Shown here in pieces: positions 53,201 to 63,234 of a stretch of DNA of 64,000 nt. The translations under genes were made by a program, and so were the position numbers. This DNA is from Sunxiuqinia sp963678245 (GTDB taxonomy: Bacteria; Bacteroidota; Bacteroidia; Bacteroidales; Prolixibacteraceae): NCBI GenBank assembly GCA_965140765.1, contig OZ223309.1, positions 744,001 to 808,000 on the forward strand, in the 5' to 3' direction. Below the pieces are notes generated by a model. It saw only the letters and a program-made list of their open reading frames with translations, had not been told where the DNA came from and searched no databases. Position 1 is the stretch's first letter. The number at the start of each line of letters is the position of its first letter.

Positions 53201-55255
53201 ATGAATAAAAGGAGACTTCTTTTATTAACTGTATTTGGAATTTTTTCTTTGACTTCTTCAGCTGGTAATTTTGAAAATCCACTTGAGAACCAGAATTTTG
53301 TTTATTCGGAGGAAAAATTAAATGAATATATTGAAAAGGCTGCTGATACTAAACCATTGCGTATTCAGCAAGCCGTTGAGCGAACTGCTTTAAAAACGGG
53401 AGACAATCGGAGAACACTATACAGTTCTTATTTTGCATCGTTGTGGCTTGGCCGGGATCTCGATCAGGTGAATGAGGCTTTGCTTGCCATCTTCACGAGC
53501 GATGACCCTCAGATAAATGGACTGGATGACTACTGGAATCTGTCTCTAAATCAATGGCTTTATCATTTGTATTACGCTTTTGGGGCCAAGGGGACTGTTT
53601 CTCCCGCACGGTTATATCCAGAAACAGAAAGAGCACTATTGGAGATGCTTTGGCAGCGAATGGAGTATAAAGATGATATCCTTTTAGCCCGATGGAGCAC
53701 GTGGTGGATGGAAGGCAGTGAAAACCACGATATCGTTGCTAAGGTTAGTAGCTTACTTACTTCTCAGATTTTCATGAATGAGCCGGAATTTAAGGACCGC
53801 ATATATCCTGATTTGGGCAATGGTGGTGGTTATAAGTTTTGGTTTCATAGTATGTATGGAGGTGGATCAGATGGCGGGCCCAAACCTCGTGGAAATTATA
53901 AAGATGGAAAGCAATACACCGCTGCCGACCATTATAAGGAATGGGTTGCTTATTTTGATAAGTATTTTTTGGAAAGGGCGAAAAAAGGTTTTTTCCTAGA
54001 GGTTGCTTCTCCTGGATATATGGCAGTCAGTATTTCCTACCTCACAGATATATTTGATCTTTGCAACGAGCAAAAACTTGCAATAAGGGCTGAAAAATTT
54101 TTAGACGCCGTTTGGGCGGATTGGGCATTGGATCAGCTTAACGGTGTGAGGGGGGGCTCTAAAACGCGTGTTAAGGATGGAAATAAATGGAGCAGTGCGA
54201 TGTATCTTCAAAGCCGTTTCTATTTTGGTGGTGAAGGCAGTGCGGAAGATCATTATTTTACGCAGTTGATTAGTAATTATAAACTGAAGCCGATTCACTG
54301 GAGCATTGCACTGGACCGGCAGGGGCTTGGCGAATTTGCTTATGTGTCGCGCAAGCCAGGGGAAGAGGAAAATATATGGCCAAGGCCTTTGGGAACCGAA
54401 CGCACCATGTTATGCGATACGGAAGCTCGTTTTGTGAGATATAGTTGGATTACACCAGATTATATCATGGGCTGTCAAATGGATCACCCGGTAGCTGTTC
54501 ACAGTCATTTGAGCGTCCAGGCTCGCTGGTTGGGAATTATCTTTAAAGGGGAAAACGGGCCACGAATTTATCCAACTGATGCTGCCGTGAATACAAAAGG
54601 CTGGACAAACGAACATGCACTTTGCAGGGCTGTCCAACACGAAAACGTGATGCTGGTTCAGCAGGCCCGCCGTTTTTCGCAGGTTAATCCTGACTGGTAC
54701 CCATCTAAGCTTATGATTGGGAATGATTACGGTATTTATATTGGAGATACTCATGATCGAGTGGTTGAAAAGAAAGGCTGGATATTTGTGGAAAAAGGAG
54801 ATGCATTTGCAGCCGTTCGAGTAGTGATAGGCAATGATAGTGCCATATCGGGGGTGCATAGTGAATTGCTAGACGATAGTTATTCTTGGAGCTCGGATAA
54901 AAAAATGATCTATTTAAACGACAAATATGCCGGGATGATATTTGAAACATCGCGGCGGGTTCATCATAAAACCTTTGAAGCTTTTATGGACGATATTTTA
55001 GATAATCAGCTGGTGCTGGATAAAACTGTTGTCGCAGGTTTTAATATCTTACGCTATCGGGGATGTGCCGAAAATGCGAAGGAGATGTATTTCAATCTGG
55101 CAAACGAAGAAATATCGATGATTGGCGGCGAGCGGGTTAATTACTCACCTGACGTGCTATTTGACAGCCCGTATATTAAATCGAGATACAAAAGTGGTGT
55201 TATTAAAATCAGTAAGGATGATCAGGAACTTGTTCTGGATTTCAATCAGTATTAA
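53201..55255 (+). CDS. Large exported protein, probable polysaccharide-active enzyme, family not recognised
   Basis: A 684-residue protein with a signal peptide (LLLTVFGIFSLTSSAG). The first 400 residues are helical with aromatic and acidic motifs (YWNLSLNQWLYHLYYAFGAKG, RWSTWWMEGSENHDI, FWFHSMYGGGSDGGPKPRG), as in alpha/alpha-toroid lyases. The rest is beta-rich (IYIGDTHDRVVEKKGWIF). Candidate catalytic residues include ENHD and HSHLSV. I could not assign a family; a polysaccharide lyase of toroid type is a guess. Confidence 0.6.
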   Translation: MNKRRLLLLTVFGIFSLTSSAGNFENPLENQNFVYSEEKLNEYIEKAADTKPLRIQQAVERTALKTGDNRRTLYSSYFASLWLGRDLDQVNEALLAIFTSDDPQINGLDDYWNLSLNQWLYHLYYAFGAKGTVSPARLYPETERALLEMLWQRMEYKDDILLARWSTWWMEGSENHDIVAKVSSLLTSQIFMNEPEFKDRIYPDLGNGGGYKFWFHSMYGGGSDGGPKPRGNYKDGKQYTAADHYKEWVAYFDKYFLERAKKGFFLEVASPGYMAVSISYLTDIFDLCNEQKLAIRAEKFLDAVWADWALDQLNGVRGGSKTRVKDGNKWSSAMYLQSRFYFGGEGSAEDHYFTQLISNYKLKPIHWSIALDRQGLGEFAYVSRKPGEEENIWPRPLGTERTMLCDTEARFVRYSWITPDYIMGCQMDHPVAVHSHLSVQARWLGIIFKGENGPRIYPTDAAVNTKGWTNEHALCRAVQHENVMLVQQARRFSQVNPDWYPSKLMIGNDYGIYIGDTHDRVVEKKGWIFVEKGDAFAAVRVVIGNDSAISGVHSELLDDSYSWSSDKKMIYLNDKYAGMIFETSRRVHHKTFEAFMDDILDNQLVLDKTVVAGFNILRYRGCAENAKEMYFNLANEEISMIGGERVNYSPDVLFDSPYIKSRYKSGVIKISKDDQELVLDFNQY

Positions 55256-55299
55256 TTGTTAATTTGAGTTCAGAAAGTATTGATATAAAAATTTTAGAA

Positions 55300-57999
55300 A
55301 TGTGTAAAATCGGGAAGACAATATTAGCATTGATTTTCATAGTGTTCGGTCATAGTCAGGTCATGGTTATGTCTCAGGAAGCATCGGTCGTTCAACTAAA
55401 CTGGCTTGGAAATAACTCTCCAAAACTTTCGACAGGGGTCAGCTGGGGAGTCCCATTTTCCGAAGGCGCAATTACAAAATCAGGTCAGTTTATTTTAACA
55501 AACGAACAAGATCAACAATTGCCTGTTCAATCGTGGCCCATAGCCTATTGGCCTGATGGCACCTTGAAATGGGTTGGTTTGAGTACGGTTGTGTCAGGCA
55601 ATGACGGTAAAGCATTTCAACTTCAATCTAATCGATCAGAAAGAAATGATTCGTCTCAACTTCTGGTTTTAGATGATGTTGACAATTTAGTTGTCAATAC
55701 AGGAATTTTACAATGTGTCATTCCCAGGCAAGGATCGAGTATAATCCAATCATTGTCGATCAATAATCAGGAAATTTCTTCCGGTGGAAAATTGGTGTGT
55801 ATTGCACAACAGGGGCCAGATCGTGAAGTTGGCGAGCAACCGACAAAGAATAAGTTTGTTGGACAAATTGAGAAAGTAACTCTTGAGCAAAATGGTGACG
55901 TGAGAGCTGTTGTGAAAATTGAAGGGAATCATATCTCCGAAAATGGAGATCGGGAGTGGCTGCCTTTTGTATTGCGGCTTTACTTTTATACCGGGCAGCA
56001 ATCTGTGCGGATGGTTCATACAATTATTTATAATGGCGATCAACATCAGGATTTTATTCGTGGGCTTGGAGTATTCTTTGATGTTCCTCTCAACGAAACT
56101 TTGTATAATAGACATGTTCGGTTTTCAGGAGAAAATGGTGGGTTGTGGGATGAACCGGTGCAACCGTTAAAGGGACGACGCCCGTTTATTCACAATCGGG
56201 AAAATTTATATGAAAAGCAGTTACGGGGAGAGCGAATTCCTGAAATAGAAGCGCTTGACAAGGGCAATCAGTTTTTGGTGAAACACTGGGCTTCGTGGAA
56301 CGATTTTCAATTGGCTCAGAATAACGCGGATGGTTTTCAAGTAAAAAAGCGTACGAACGACCAAAGTTCCTGGATCGACGCCGGAGCTGGAGGAAGATCG
56401 AACGGATTGGCATTTGTAGGAGATGTTTCCGGAGGTTTGGCTATTTGCATGCGCGATTTTTGGCAGTCATTTCCGTCGGCTTTGGAGGTGAAGAATGCTA
56501 TAACAGATCAGGCAGAATTACGAGCCTGGCTTTGGTCGCCTGAAGCAGAGGCGATGGACATGCGCCATTATGATACCTTGCAGTGGGGGCATAACCTGAA
56601 TGCCAGCTACGAAGATGTTCAGCCGGGGCATAGTACGCCAACAGGTGTGGGCCGTACTTCCGAATTTGTACTATTTGCGTCATCAGAAGTCCCTTCCGAC
56701 GAGGATTTAAGTAACTTGGCTGAGCAAGTTAACAATCCCCCTTTGTTAACCGCTTCACCAGAATATATTCATCAAATTCCGGTTTTTGGCGTATGGAGTT
56801 TACCGGATAAAAGGACGAAAGGCAAGCGGTGGATTGAAAATCAACTGGATAATGCTTTTGAATATTATCAGTTGGAAGTTGAACAACGACATTGGTATGG
56901 CTTCTGGGACTATGGTGATGTGATGCATGCCTACGACTCAGAAAGACAAGTGTGGATGTATGATATCGGAGGTTTTGCCTGGGATAACACTGAGTTGATG
57001 CCGAATATGTGGCTTTGGTATAGTTATCTGCGATCAGGCAGAGAGGATATTTTTAGAATGGCTGAAGCAATGACCCGACACAATGGGGAAGTCGATGTGT
57101 ATCATTTGGGTGAGTTTGCAGGTTTAGGTTCCCGACACAATGTCCGCCATTGGGGAGATGGAGCAAAAGAAGTTCGCATTGCTCAGGCAGCTCTTGGTCG
57201 CTTTTATTATTACCTGACCACGGACGAACGAACCGGCGATTTGATGCAAGCCTCCGTTGAAGCATCCAATCAAGCCATAGGGAGACTCGATCCTTTACGT
57301 CTTATTCTGGATAAAAGTGAATATCCCACTCATGCACGATTTGGCCCCGACTGGTTGGCCTTGGTTGGCAATTGGATGACAGCTTGGGAACGAACCGGAG
57401 ATGATCAGTACAAAGAACGGATTTTAGCCGGAGTGAATAGTCTGGATGAAATGCCATATGGATTTTTCTCAGGCAAAGGTGCTGCAATGGGATATGAACC
57501 AGAAACTTACAAGTTGTACCAACTTCATCCAGAGGATATTGGACACAGTCATCTTTCAGTGCTAATGGGGGGGCCGGAAATAGCTTTTGAATTAACAAAA
57601 TTGATTGATAATTCGACATGGGACAATCGCTGGATGCAATTTTGCCAATTGTATGCGCAACCTGTTGATTCGGTACAAAAAGCATTTGGTGTTGAGGTGG
57701 AGCTGGGAGATCCGGCTCCATGGTACGCGAGACTTCCCGCTTACTATGCAAAAAGAACAGGGAGTCAGGATTATGCAAAAATGGCTTGGAAAATGTTTTT
57801 TAATGCCGATTCGAGATGGGGAAACACAAACTTTAATATGGAGAAATTTAAGGGTATACAAAGTTTGGAGCCAGTTTACGAAGTAGAAGGCGTGTCAACA
57901 AATAACACCGCTCAGTGGTGTTTGAACGCGATTGAATTGCTAGAACTAATTGGTGATCAACTCCCAGAGGATAACCCGAGAGTACAGGATGCAAAATAG
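55300..57999 (+). CDS. PcRGLX/PL26-like exo-rhamnogalacturonan lyase
   Basis: About 899 residues from ATG 55300 (a TTG at 55264 extends it), with signal sequence GKTILALIFIVFGHSQVMV. The N-terminal RIFT-barrel-like domain has GVSWGVPFSEGAITKSGQF and SWPIAYWPDGTLKWVGLS, recalled from the PcRGLX/YetA family. The middle carries a large alpha/alpha-type region with EQRHWYGFWDYGDVMHAYD and GLGSRHNVRHWGDGAK. Family members cleave rhamnogalacturonan-I from the end by beta-elimination. Confidence 0.7.
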   Translation: MCKIGKTILALIFIVFGHSQVMVMSQEASVVQLNWLGNNSPKLSTGVSWGVPFSEGAITKSGQFILTNEQDQQLPVQSWPIAYWPDGTLKWVGLSTVVSGNDGKAFQLQSNRSERNDSSQLLVLDDVDNLVVNTGILQCVIPRQGSSIIQSLSINNQEISSGGKLVCIAQQGPDREVGEQPTKNKFVGQIEKVTLEQNGDVRAVVKIEGNHISENGDREWLPFVLRLYFYTGQQSVRMVHTIIYNGDQHQDFIRGLGVFFDVPLNETLYNRHVRFSGENGGLWDEPVQPLKGRRPFIHNRENLYEKQLRGERIPEIEALDKGNQFLVKHWASWNDFQLAQNNADGFQVKKRTNDQSSWIDAGAGGRSNGLAFVGDVSGGLAICMRDFWQSFPSALEVKNAITDQAELRAWLWSPEAEAMDMRHYDTLQWGHNLNASYEDVQPGHSTPTGVGRTSEFVLFASSEVPSDEDLSNLAEQVNNPPLLTASPEYIHQIPVFGVWSLPDKRTKGKRWIENQLDNAFEYYQLEVEQRHWYGFWDYGDVMHAYDSERQVWMYDIGGFAWDNTELMPNMWLWYSYLRSGREDIFRMAEAMTRHNGEVDVYHLGEFAGLGSRHNVRHWGDGAKEVRIAQAALGRFYYYLTTDERTGDLMQASVEASNQAIGRLDPLRLILDKSEYPTHARFGPDWLALVGNWMTAWERTGDDQYKERILAGVNSLDEMPYGFFSGKGAAMGYEPETYKLYQLHPEDIGHSHLSVLMGGPEIAFELTKLIDNSTWDNRWMQFCQLYAQPVDSVQKAFGVEVELGDPAPWYARLPAYYAKRTGSQDYAKMAWKMFFNADSRWGNTNFNMEKFKGIQSLEPVYEVEGVSTNNTAQWCLNAIELLELIGDQLPEDNPRVQDAK

Positions 58000-58222
58000 T
58001 TTGATCTCATTAATTTCGTAGAAAACTCTGAGAGTCAAGCGACCTGTTAAACTGAATCCAAGTTTGCTACACTGATCGGATATTGAGTTTTCTTTTTCTT
58101 CATAGTCTGGAACTGGCGGATTTGGTGAAAGAACAGAACTGTTGAGCAGATATCGGAAGGTGAACGAGAGGATAATTCTTTCTATTTTGCAGATTCGAAA
58201 AACGAATATATAACGAATAAAT

Positions 58223-59521
58223 ATGAACGAAATGAAACGATACACCTTATTTGCTTCAGCGGGAGCAGCAATTTTAACACTTCTGTTTAGTCAATGCCAA
58301 ACGGCAACAAAGGACACTGAGATTGCATTAACGAATACGGCTACTATCGATTTGACCGATAAAGCGATTTCCATTGACCGATCAGAGATTTCTGATCTTC
58401 CGGAAGGTGAAGTTTTTCCATTGATTGTTTCTGCGGAAGGAGACACGATCCCTTCTCAATTAAATGACCTGAATGGTGACCAGAAGTGGGATGAACTGTT
58501 CTTTGTTGTTGATATGCTTTCAAATGGATCGGAAACCTACTCTTTGCAATGGGTCAGCGATAAGCCGCAATATGTGGTGCGCACAAGTGCCCGTTTTGGG
58601 AAACGCAGTTCTGCTGACACTCCGGTTGAACCTGCGATCAGCGAAACTTTATATGCCGATGATCTTCCTAAAAGTATCGGCTTTCAGCGCTATCAAACAG
58701 ATGGTCCTTCATGGGAAAACGATAAGGTTGGCTTCCGCGATTATTTCGATGGCCGCAATGCCAAAGATCTTTTTGGCAAAACAACGTCATTAATGTCTCC
58801 GGAAAATGTTGGAATTAATGCTGAAGGTGCAGTGGAGGATACCTACCATGTTATGGCTGATTGGGGGCGCGATATTTTATCCGTCGGTAATTCTGTAGGG
58901 ATCGGAGGTTATGCTTTAGCGGTTGATGACCAATTGATGCGCTTGGGCGTAACGGTTGATGATTCCATCAATAATGTTGAGGAAACAACTTTTCGGATTG
59001 CGGCTGAAGGTCCGGTGAAATCGGTATTGAACTATCATTTTGAAAACTGGCATCCGAATGATCGGAAATACAATGTGGACGAAACCACCAGTATTTGGCC
59101 CGGCATGTATGCATACCAAAATACCGTGAAGTTTTCAGGCTTGAAAGGCGACGAAAATCTGGTGATTGGTTTGGTCAATATCGATAATCAAAACCCGTTG
59201 GAGGAAATTGAAATGAATGACCAGTGGGGTGTTTTGTCCACCCATGACATGCAAACTTACGACCGACAATGGTGGCTTGGGTTGGCACTAATCGTTCCGC
59301 GCGATTTATATCAAGGATATTCCGAAGCACCGGAAACAGGGCAGTTATCCAAGTCTTTTTTAGCTAAACTGAAAGTTGAAAATGAAACCCCGGTAACTTA
59401 TTATGCTGTGGCAGGATGGGAATTGAGCGACGAGCGCTTTAAAGATCCCGACTTTTTCAAAAGCTATCTGGAAAATTTAGTGAGTCAACTTTCGGCCAAT
59501 GTTGAAGTGACTATTAAATAG
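58223..59521 (+). CDS. DUF4861-like lipoprotein of pectin loci
   Basis: A 432-residue lipoprotein with lipobox LLFSQC; ATG 58232 is an alternative start. Beta-rich, with WDELFFVVDMLSNGSETY, QTDGPSWENDKVGFRDYFDGRNAKDLFGK and HVMADWGRDILSVGNSVGIGG. This matches DUF4861 proteins, which sit beside GH105 and pectin lyases. Function not established; a glycan-processing role is inferred from company. The 223 bp upstream hold no other gene. Confidence 0.7.
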   Translation: MNEMKRYTLFASAGAAILTLLFSQCQTATKDTEIALTNTATIDLTDKAISIDRSEISDLPEGEVFPLIVSAEGDTIPSQLNDLNGDQKWDELFFVVDMLSNGSETYSLQWVSDKPQYVVRTSARFGKRSSADTPVEPAISETLYADDLPKSIGFQRYQTDGPSWENDKVGFRDYFDGRNAKDLFGKTTSLMSPENVGINAEGAVEDTYHVMADWGRDILSVGNSVGIGGYALAVDDQLMRLGVTVDDSINNVEETTFRIAAEGPVKSVLNYHFENWHPNDRKYNVDETTSIWPGMYAYQNTVKFSGLKGDENLVIGLVNIDNQNPLEEIEMNDQWGVLSTHDMQTYDRQWWLGLALIVPRDLYQGYSEAPETGQLSKSFLAKLKVENETPVTYYAVAGWELSDERFKDPDFFKSYLENLVSQLSANVEVTIK

Positions 59522-59624
59522 TGCAGTCATTTGTTGTCATTTAGTTGTGTCCAAAATCAATCATTGGGTACCGGATGATATTGAGTAACAAATATTAAAA
59601 TGATTCAATAAAATCAATCTTGGC

Positions 59625-60347
59625 ATGCGACAAATCAATTATATTCTCGCAGTTGCTTTTTTCCTCTTGTTCGGAATTCAAAGCTCTTCAACGGCGCAGG
59701 ATCGAGAGAAGCAAGCTTGCATTGAGCAATATCAAAAAGGTCATCTTCTTTATCGGGACAATTTTGATCAGGGACTGAGAAACTGGGTGGTGGAAACTCC
59801 TGATTCGCCCAATTCATCGGTTACAACTGAAAATGAGAGACTGATTATTGACGTTGATCATGGTGCCACAGTCTGGCTGAATAAAAAGCTTTCGGGTAAT
59901 GTTCTGATCGAATATCATCGCGAAGTGATCATGAATAATGGTCACAATGATCGCCTTTCTGATTTAAACATGTTTTGGATGGCAACCGATCCTGATAATA
60001 CGAATCTGTTCACCCGGAATGGAACTTTTGCTGAATATCATCCTTTGAACCTTTACTATGCCGGCATTGGGGGGAATTACAATTCAACGACACGATTTCG
60101 AAAATATGATGGAACAGGAGAGCGGGAATTGTTGCAAGAGAAAAATGATGAGAGCCATTTATTGAAGCCCAACCATAACTATCTAATCCAAATAGTCGTT
60201 TCCGACGGAACAACTAAGGTCTTTGTGGATGGAGAAGAATATTTTTCATACACTGATCACCAAGCTTTAGCTGAAGGTTATTTTGGGGTCAGAACAGTAA
60301 AATCACATCAAGTGATAGATGATGTGAAGATTTACCAATTGAAATAA
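59625..60347 (+). CDS. DUF6250-like secreted protein
   Basis: A 240-residue secreted protein with signal peptide (AVAFFLLFGIQSSSTAQ). A jelly-roll-like domain has DNFDQGLRNWVVE, LNMFWMATDPDN and GYFGVRTVKSHQVIDDV, the pattern of DUF6250/laminin-G-like glycan binders. Possibly carbohydrate binding or an accessory hydrolase in pectin use. Confidence 0.65.
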   Translation: MRQINYILAVAFFLLFGIQSSSTAQDREKQACIEQYQKGHLLYRDNFDQGLRNWVVETPDSPNSSVTTENERLIIDVDHGATVWLNKKLSGNVLIEYHREVIMNNGHNDRLSDLNMFWMATDPDNTNLFTRNGTFAEYHPLNLYYAGIGGNYNSTTRFRKYDGTGERELLQEKNDESHLLKPNHNYLIQIVVSDGTTKVFVDGEEYFSYTDHQALAEGYFGVRTVKSHQVIDDVKIYQLK

Positions 60348-60366
60348 CGATAACCAGATTAATAAA

Positions 60367-61815
60367 ATGAAATCAATAAATCAATTAACAACTAATAATA
60401 AGCTGCGTCTGAAAGTAAGTTCTGCAATTTTAATGGTTGTTGTGCTGCTGCTTGGAGTGTTTCCAACCTATCTGCATGCAAGTGTGACAGGACAGTACGA
60501 GAAGGTTTTCAATGTATTGGACTTTGGAGCAGTTGGCGATGGGGAAACATTGGACACCGAAGCGATACAAAAAGCGATAGATGAAGCTGAAATGACAGGG
60601 CAAGGTTCAAAAGTTTTAATTCCTGCCGGCCATCAATTTTTGATTGGAACTTTAGTCTTAAAAAGTAACATCAATTTTCATATTGAAGGTGATGCGCAAT
60701 TGGTTGTAAGTAAACAACATCAAGACTATTCTGGTGAAGCTGCGATAGTTGCGAATGGAGCCAGTCATTTAACCATTTCGGGAACGGGAAGTGTTCAGGG
60801 GAGAGCTTTGGAATTTATGTCACACTACGAAGAAGAGAATGAATGGTGGATACCGAAAGAGTGGCGTCCAAAGTTATTTATACTTACAGAATGCAAGGAT
60901 TTACACATTCAGGATATCACCATTGAAAAAGCCCCGCTTTGGACGGTTCATATGCTTGGTTGTGAAGACGTTCTAATTGAAGGAATCAAAATTAGCAACA
61001 ATCTTGATGTGCCGAACTGTGACGGAATTGATCCAGATCATTGTCGCAATGTGGAAATTCGGAATTGCCAGATTTCTTGTGGCGATGATGCGATTGTTGT
61101 AAAAGCCACACGTCGGGATCAGGATTATGGCCCATCCTCAAATATTTGGGTTCACGACTGCATGTTGGAAACCCAGGACTCGGGCGTAAAAATTGGAACC
61201 GAAACGACTCAGGATATATTTGACATCGTTTTTGAACGGTGTGAAATTAAAACCAGCTGTCGCGGGCTGACCATCCAGCTTCGCGACGAGGGAAGTGTTT
61301 ATAACGTTGTTTTCAAAGACATTAATTTTGTTTCTCGTTATCATTCGGCTCCCTGGTGGGGACGAGGAGAGGCTATTTCGTTTACTGCTATTCCCCGAAA
61401 TCCGGACAGCGAAATTGGATTAATCCACAATATAGTCGTCAAAAACGTAACCGGAAAATCTGAAAATAGCGTGCGAATAAATGGAACAAAAGAAAGCCGG
61501 ATTAGCAACATTCGTCTTGAAGATGTCAATATAACCATGGAGCGCTGGACTGATTACCCCGGAAACTTAATGGATAGTCGCCCAACAAAAGCCTATCCTG
61601 CTATTGAATTCCGAGATAACCCCGGCTATTACATACGTTTTGCAGATAACGTTGAGCTGATCAACAGCAGTATCCAATGGGGAGAACATATCCCCGACAA
61701 TTATACTTATGCAGTGGAAGCGCACGATGTTTCTAATCTGAATATTGAAGGTTTTGAAGGAACGGCTGCCCATCCTGAACGTGATGAGGCAATTGTTATT
61801 CAAAAAAAGAATTAA
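60367..61815 (+). CDS. GH28 polygalacturonase/rhamnogalacturonase
   Basis: A 482-residue secreted right-handed beta-helix enzyme. An N-terminal FNVLDFGAVGDGETLDTEAI is typical of GH28. The catalytic carboxylates are in NCDGIDPDHC and SCGDDAIVVKA. The usual GHG histidine motif is replaced by SGVKIGTET, and the RIK motif by RGLTIQLRD, so this is an exo-acting or rhamnogalacturonan subtype. It hydrolyses backbone linkages of pectin. Confidence 0.85.
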   Translation: MKSINQLTTNNKLRLKVSSAILMVVVLLLGVFPTYLHASVTGQYEKVFNVLDFGAVGDGETLDTEAIQKAIDEAEMTGQGSKVLIPAGHQFLIGTLVLKSNINFHIEGDAQLVVSKQHQDYSGEAAIVANGASHLTISGTGSVQGRALEFMSHYEEENEWWIPKEWRPKLFILTECKDLHIQDITIEKAPLWTVHMLGCEDVLIEGIKISNNLDVPNCDGIDPDHCRNVEIRNCQISCGDDAIVVKATRRDQDYGPSSNIWVHDCMLETQDSGVKIGTETTQDIFDIVFERCEIKTSCRGLTIQLRDEGSVYNVVFKDINFVSRYHSAPWWGRGEAISFTAIPRNPDSEIGLIHNIVVKNVTGKSENSVRINGTKESRISNIRLEDVNITMERWTDYPGNLMDSRPTKAYPAIEFRDNPGYYIRFADNVELINSSIQWGEHIPDNYTYAVEAHDVSNLNIEGFEGTAAHPERDEAIVIQKKN

Positions 61816-61843
61816 TGTCAATACTAACTCAAATAAAACTAGA

Positions 61844-63220
61844 ATGAAAAAGAAGTTTCAATTAGTTTGCATGGCAGGTCTTGTGTTGCCCTTTTTGTTG
61901 GGGTCTTGTACTACAAATACTGACCAAGAAAAAACGCCCGAACCGGTTACTGATACCACTACACCATTACATTTGCTTCAACCCGACTATCCGACTCCTT
62001 ACGGAGCACCATCGGTTGAGGAGGTTACCGAAGTGATTGATAAGGTCTATACATATTTGGACGAATCGACTCCTGCAAAAGTGAATGATGGAAAGACCAA
62101 AGAAGAGGTGACGGATTTTACTTCATTACCGGAAGAGGCCGTATTTGCACCGGGTGATTTTCGTTTGACGAGCTATGAGTGGGGAGTAACCTATGCCGGA
62201 ATGCTTTTGGCCAGCGAAATGACAGGTGACTCAAAGTATGCTGAGTATACAACAAAGCGTTTAAATTTGATCAATGAATTGGCTGGTTATTACTGGAGTT
62301 TGGGAGACGTTGAAGCCGAAAAGCGTTCTATGATTCACTCCGTGTTGCATCCGCGCGCTTTGGATGATGCGGGAGCGGTTTGCGCTGCTATGATAAAAAC
62401 CGAGCGGTTAGAAACAATTGAGAGTTTACGGCCGGTGATCGATAATTTTGCTGATTATATTCATACGAAGCAGTTTCGATTGCCTGACGGAACATTGGCC
62501 CGAAATCGTCCGCAACCTAATACCTTGTGGTTGGATGATTTGTTTATGAGTGTGCCTGCATTGGCTCAAATGGGCAAACTGACCGGCGATTCTAAATACT
62601 ACGATGATGCAGTCAAGCAAGTTCTACAATTCTCTGAGAGGATGTTCAATGCAGAAAAAGGCTTGTATATGCATGGTTGGGTGCAACACATGGAAATTCA
62701 TCCTCAATTTCACTGGGCTCGAGCAAATGGCTGGGCTGTTATGGCCATGGTTGAGTTGTTGGATGTGCTCCCCGAGACGCATGAAGGATACCGTGCTGTT
62801 TTGGGACAACTACAGGCGCATATCAAGGGATTAGTTAAGTACCAGGATGGAACAGGCTTTTGGCATCAGTTGATTGATCGGAATGATACCTATCTTGAAA
62901 CTTCGGGCACAGCCATTTATACCTATTCTATTGCGAAAGCAATTAACCGGGGTTGGATTGATAAATATGCTTATGCTCCGGTGGCTATGCTGGGATGGAA
63001 TGCTGTTTCTACCATGGTAAACGAGAAAGGACAGGTTGAAGGTACCTGTGTAGGGACTGGAATGGGATTTGATCCTGCTTTCTATTACTACCGTCCAATC
63101 AATGTATATGCAGCACATGGTTATGGTCCGGTTCTGCTGGCTGGGGCAGAAGTTGTCAATTTATTGAAAAAGCATCAGTTTGAAATAAATGACAGCTCGT
63201 TGCAGATGATAAAAGAGTAA
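61844..63220 (+). CDS. GH105 unsaturated rhamnogalacturonyl hydrolase
   Basis: About 458 residues from ATG 61844; the longer ORF overlaps GH28 in another frame. Lipoprotein signal LLGSC. The alpha/alpha barrel has TLWLDDLFMSVPAL with the catalytic Asp, HWARANGWAVMAM and YLETSGTAIYTYSI. It removes unsaturated galacturonic acid from lyase products, completing the lyase pathway. Confidence 0.92.
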   Translation: MKKKFQLVCMAGLVLPFLLGSCTTNTDQEKTPEPVTDTTTPLHLLQPDYPTPYGAPSVEEVTEVIDKVYTYLDESTPAKVNDGKTKEEVTDFTSLPEEAVFAPGDFRLTSYEWGVTYAGMLLASEMTGDSKYAEYTTKRLNLINELAGYYWSLGDVEAEKRSMIHSVLHPRALDDAGAVCAAMIKTERLETIESLRPVIDNFADYIHTKQFRLPDGTLARNRPQPNTLWLDDLFMSVPALAQMGKLTGDSKYYDDAVKQVLQFSERMFNAEKGLYMHGWVQHMEIHPQFHWARANGWAVMAMVELLDVLPETHEGYRAVLGQLQAHIKGLVKYQDGTGFWHQLIDRNDTYLETSGTAIYTYSIAKAINRGWIDKYAYAPVAMLGWNAVSTMVNEKGQVEGTCVGTGMGFDPAFYYYRPINVYAAHGYGPVLLAGAEVVNLLKKHQFEINDSSLQMIKE

Positions 63221-63234
63221 CTAAAAAATAGTTA

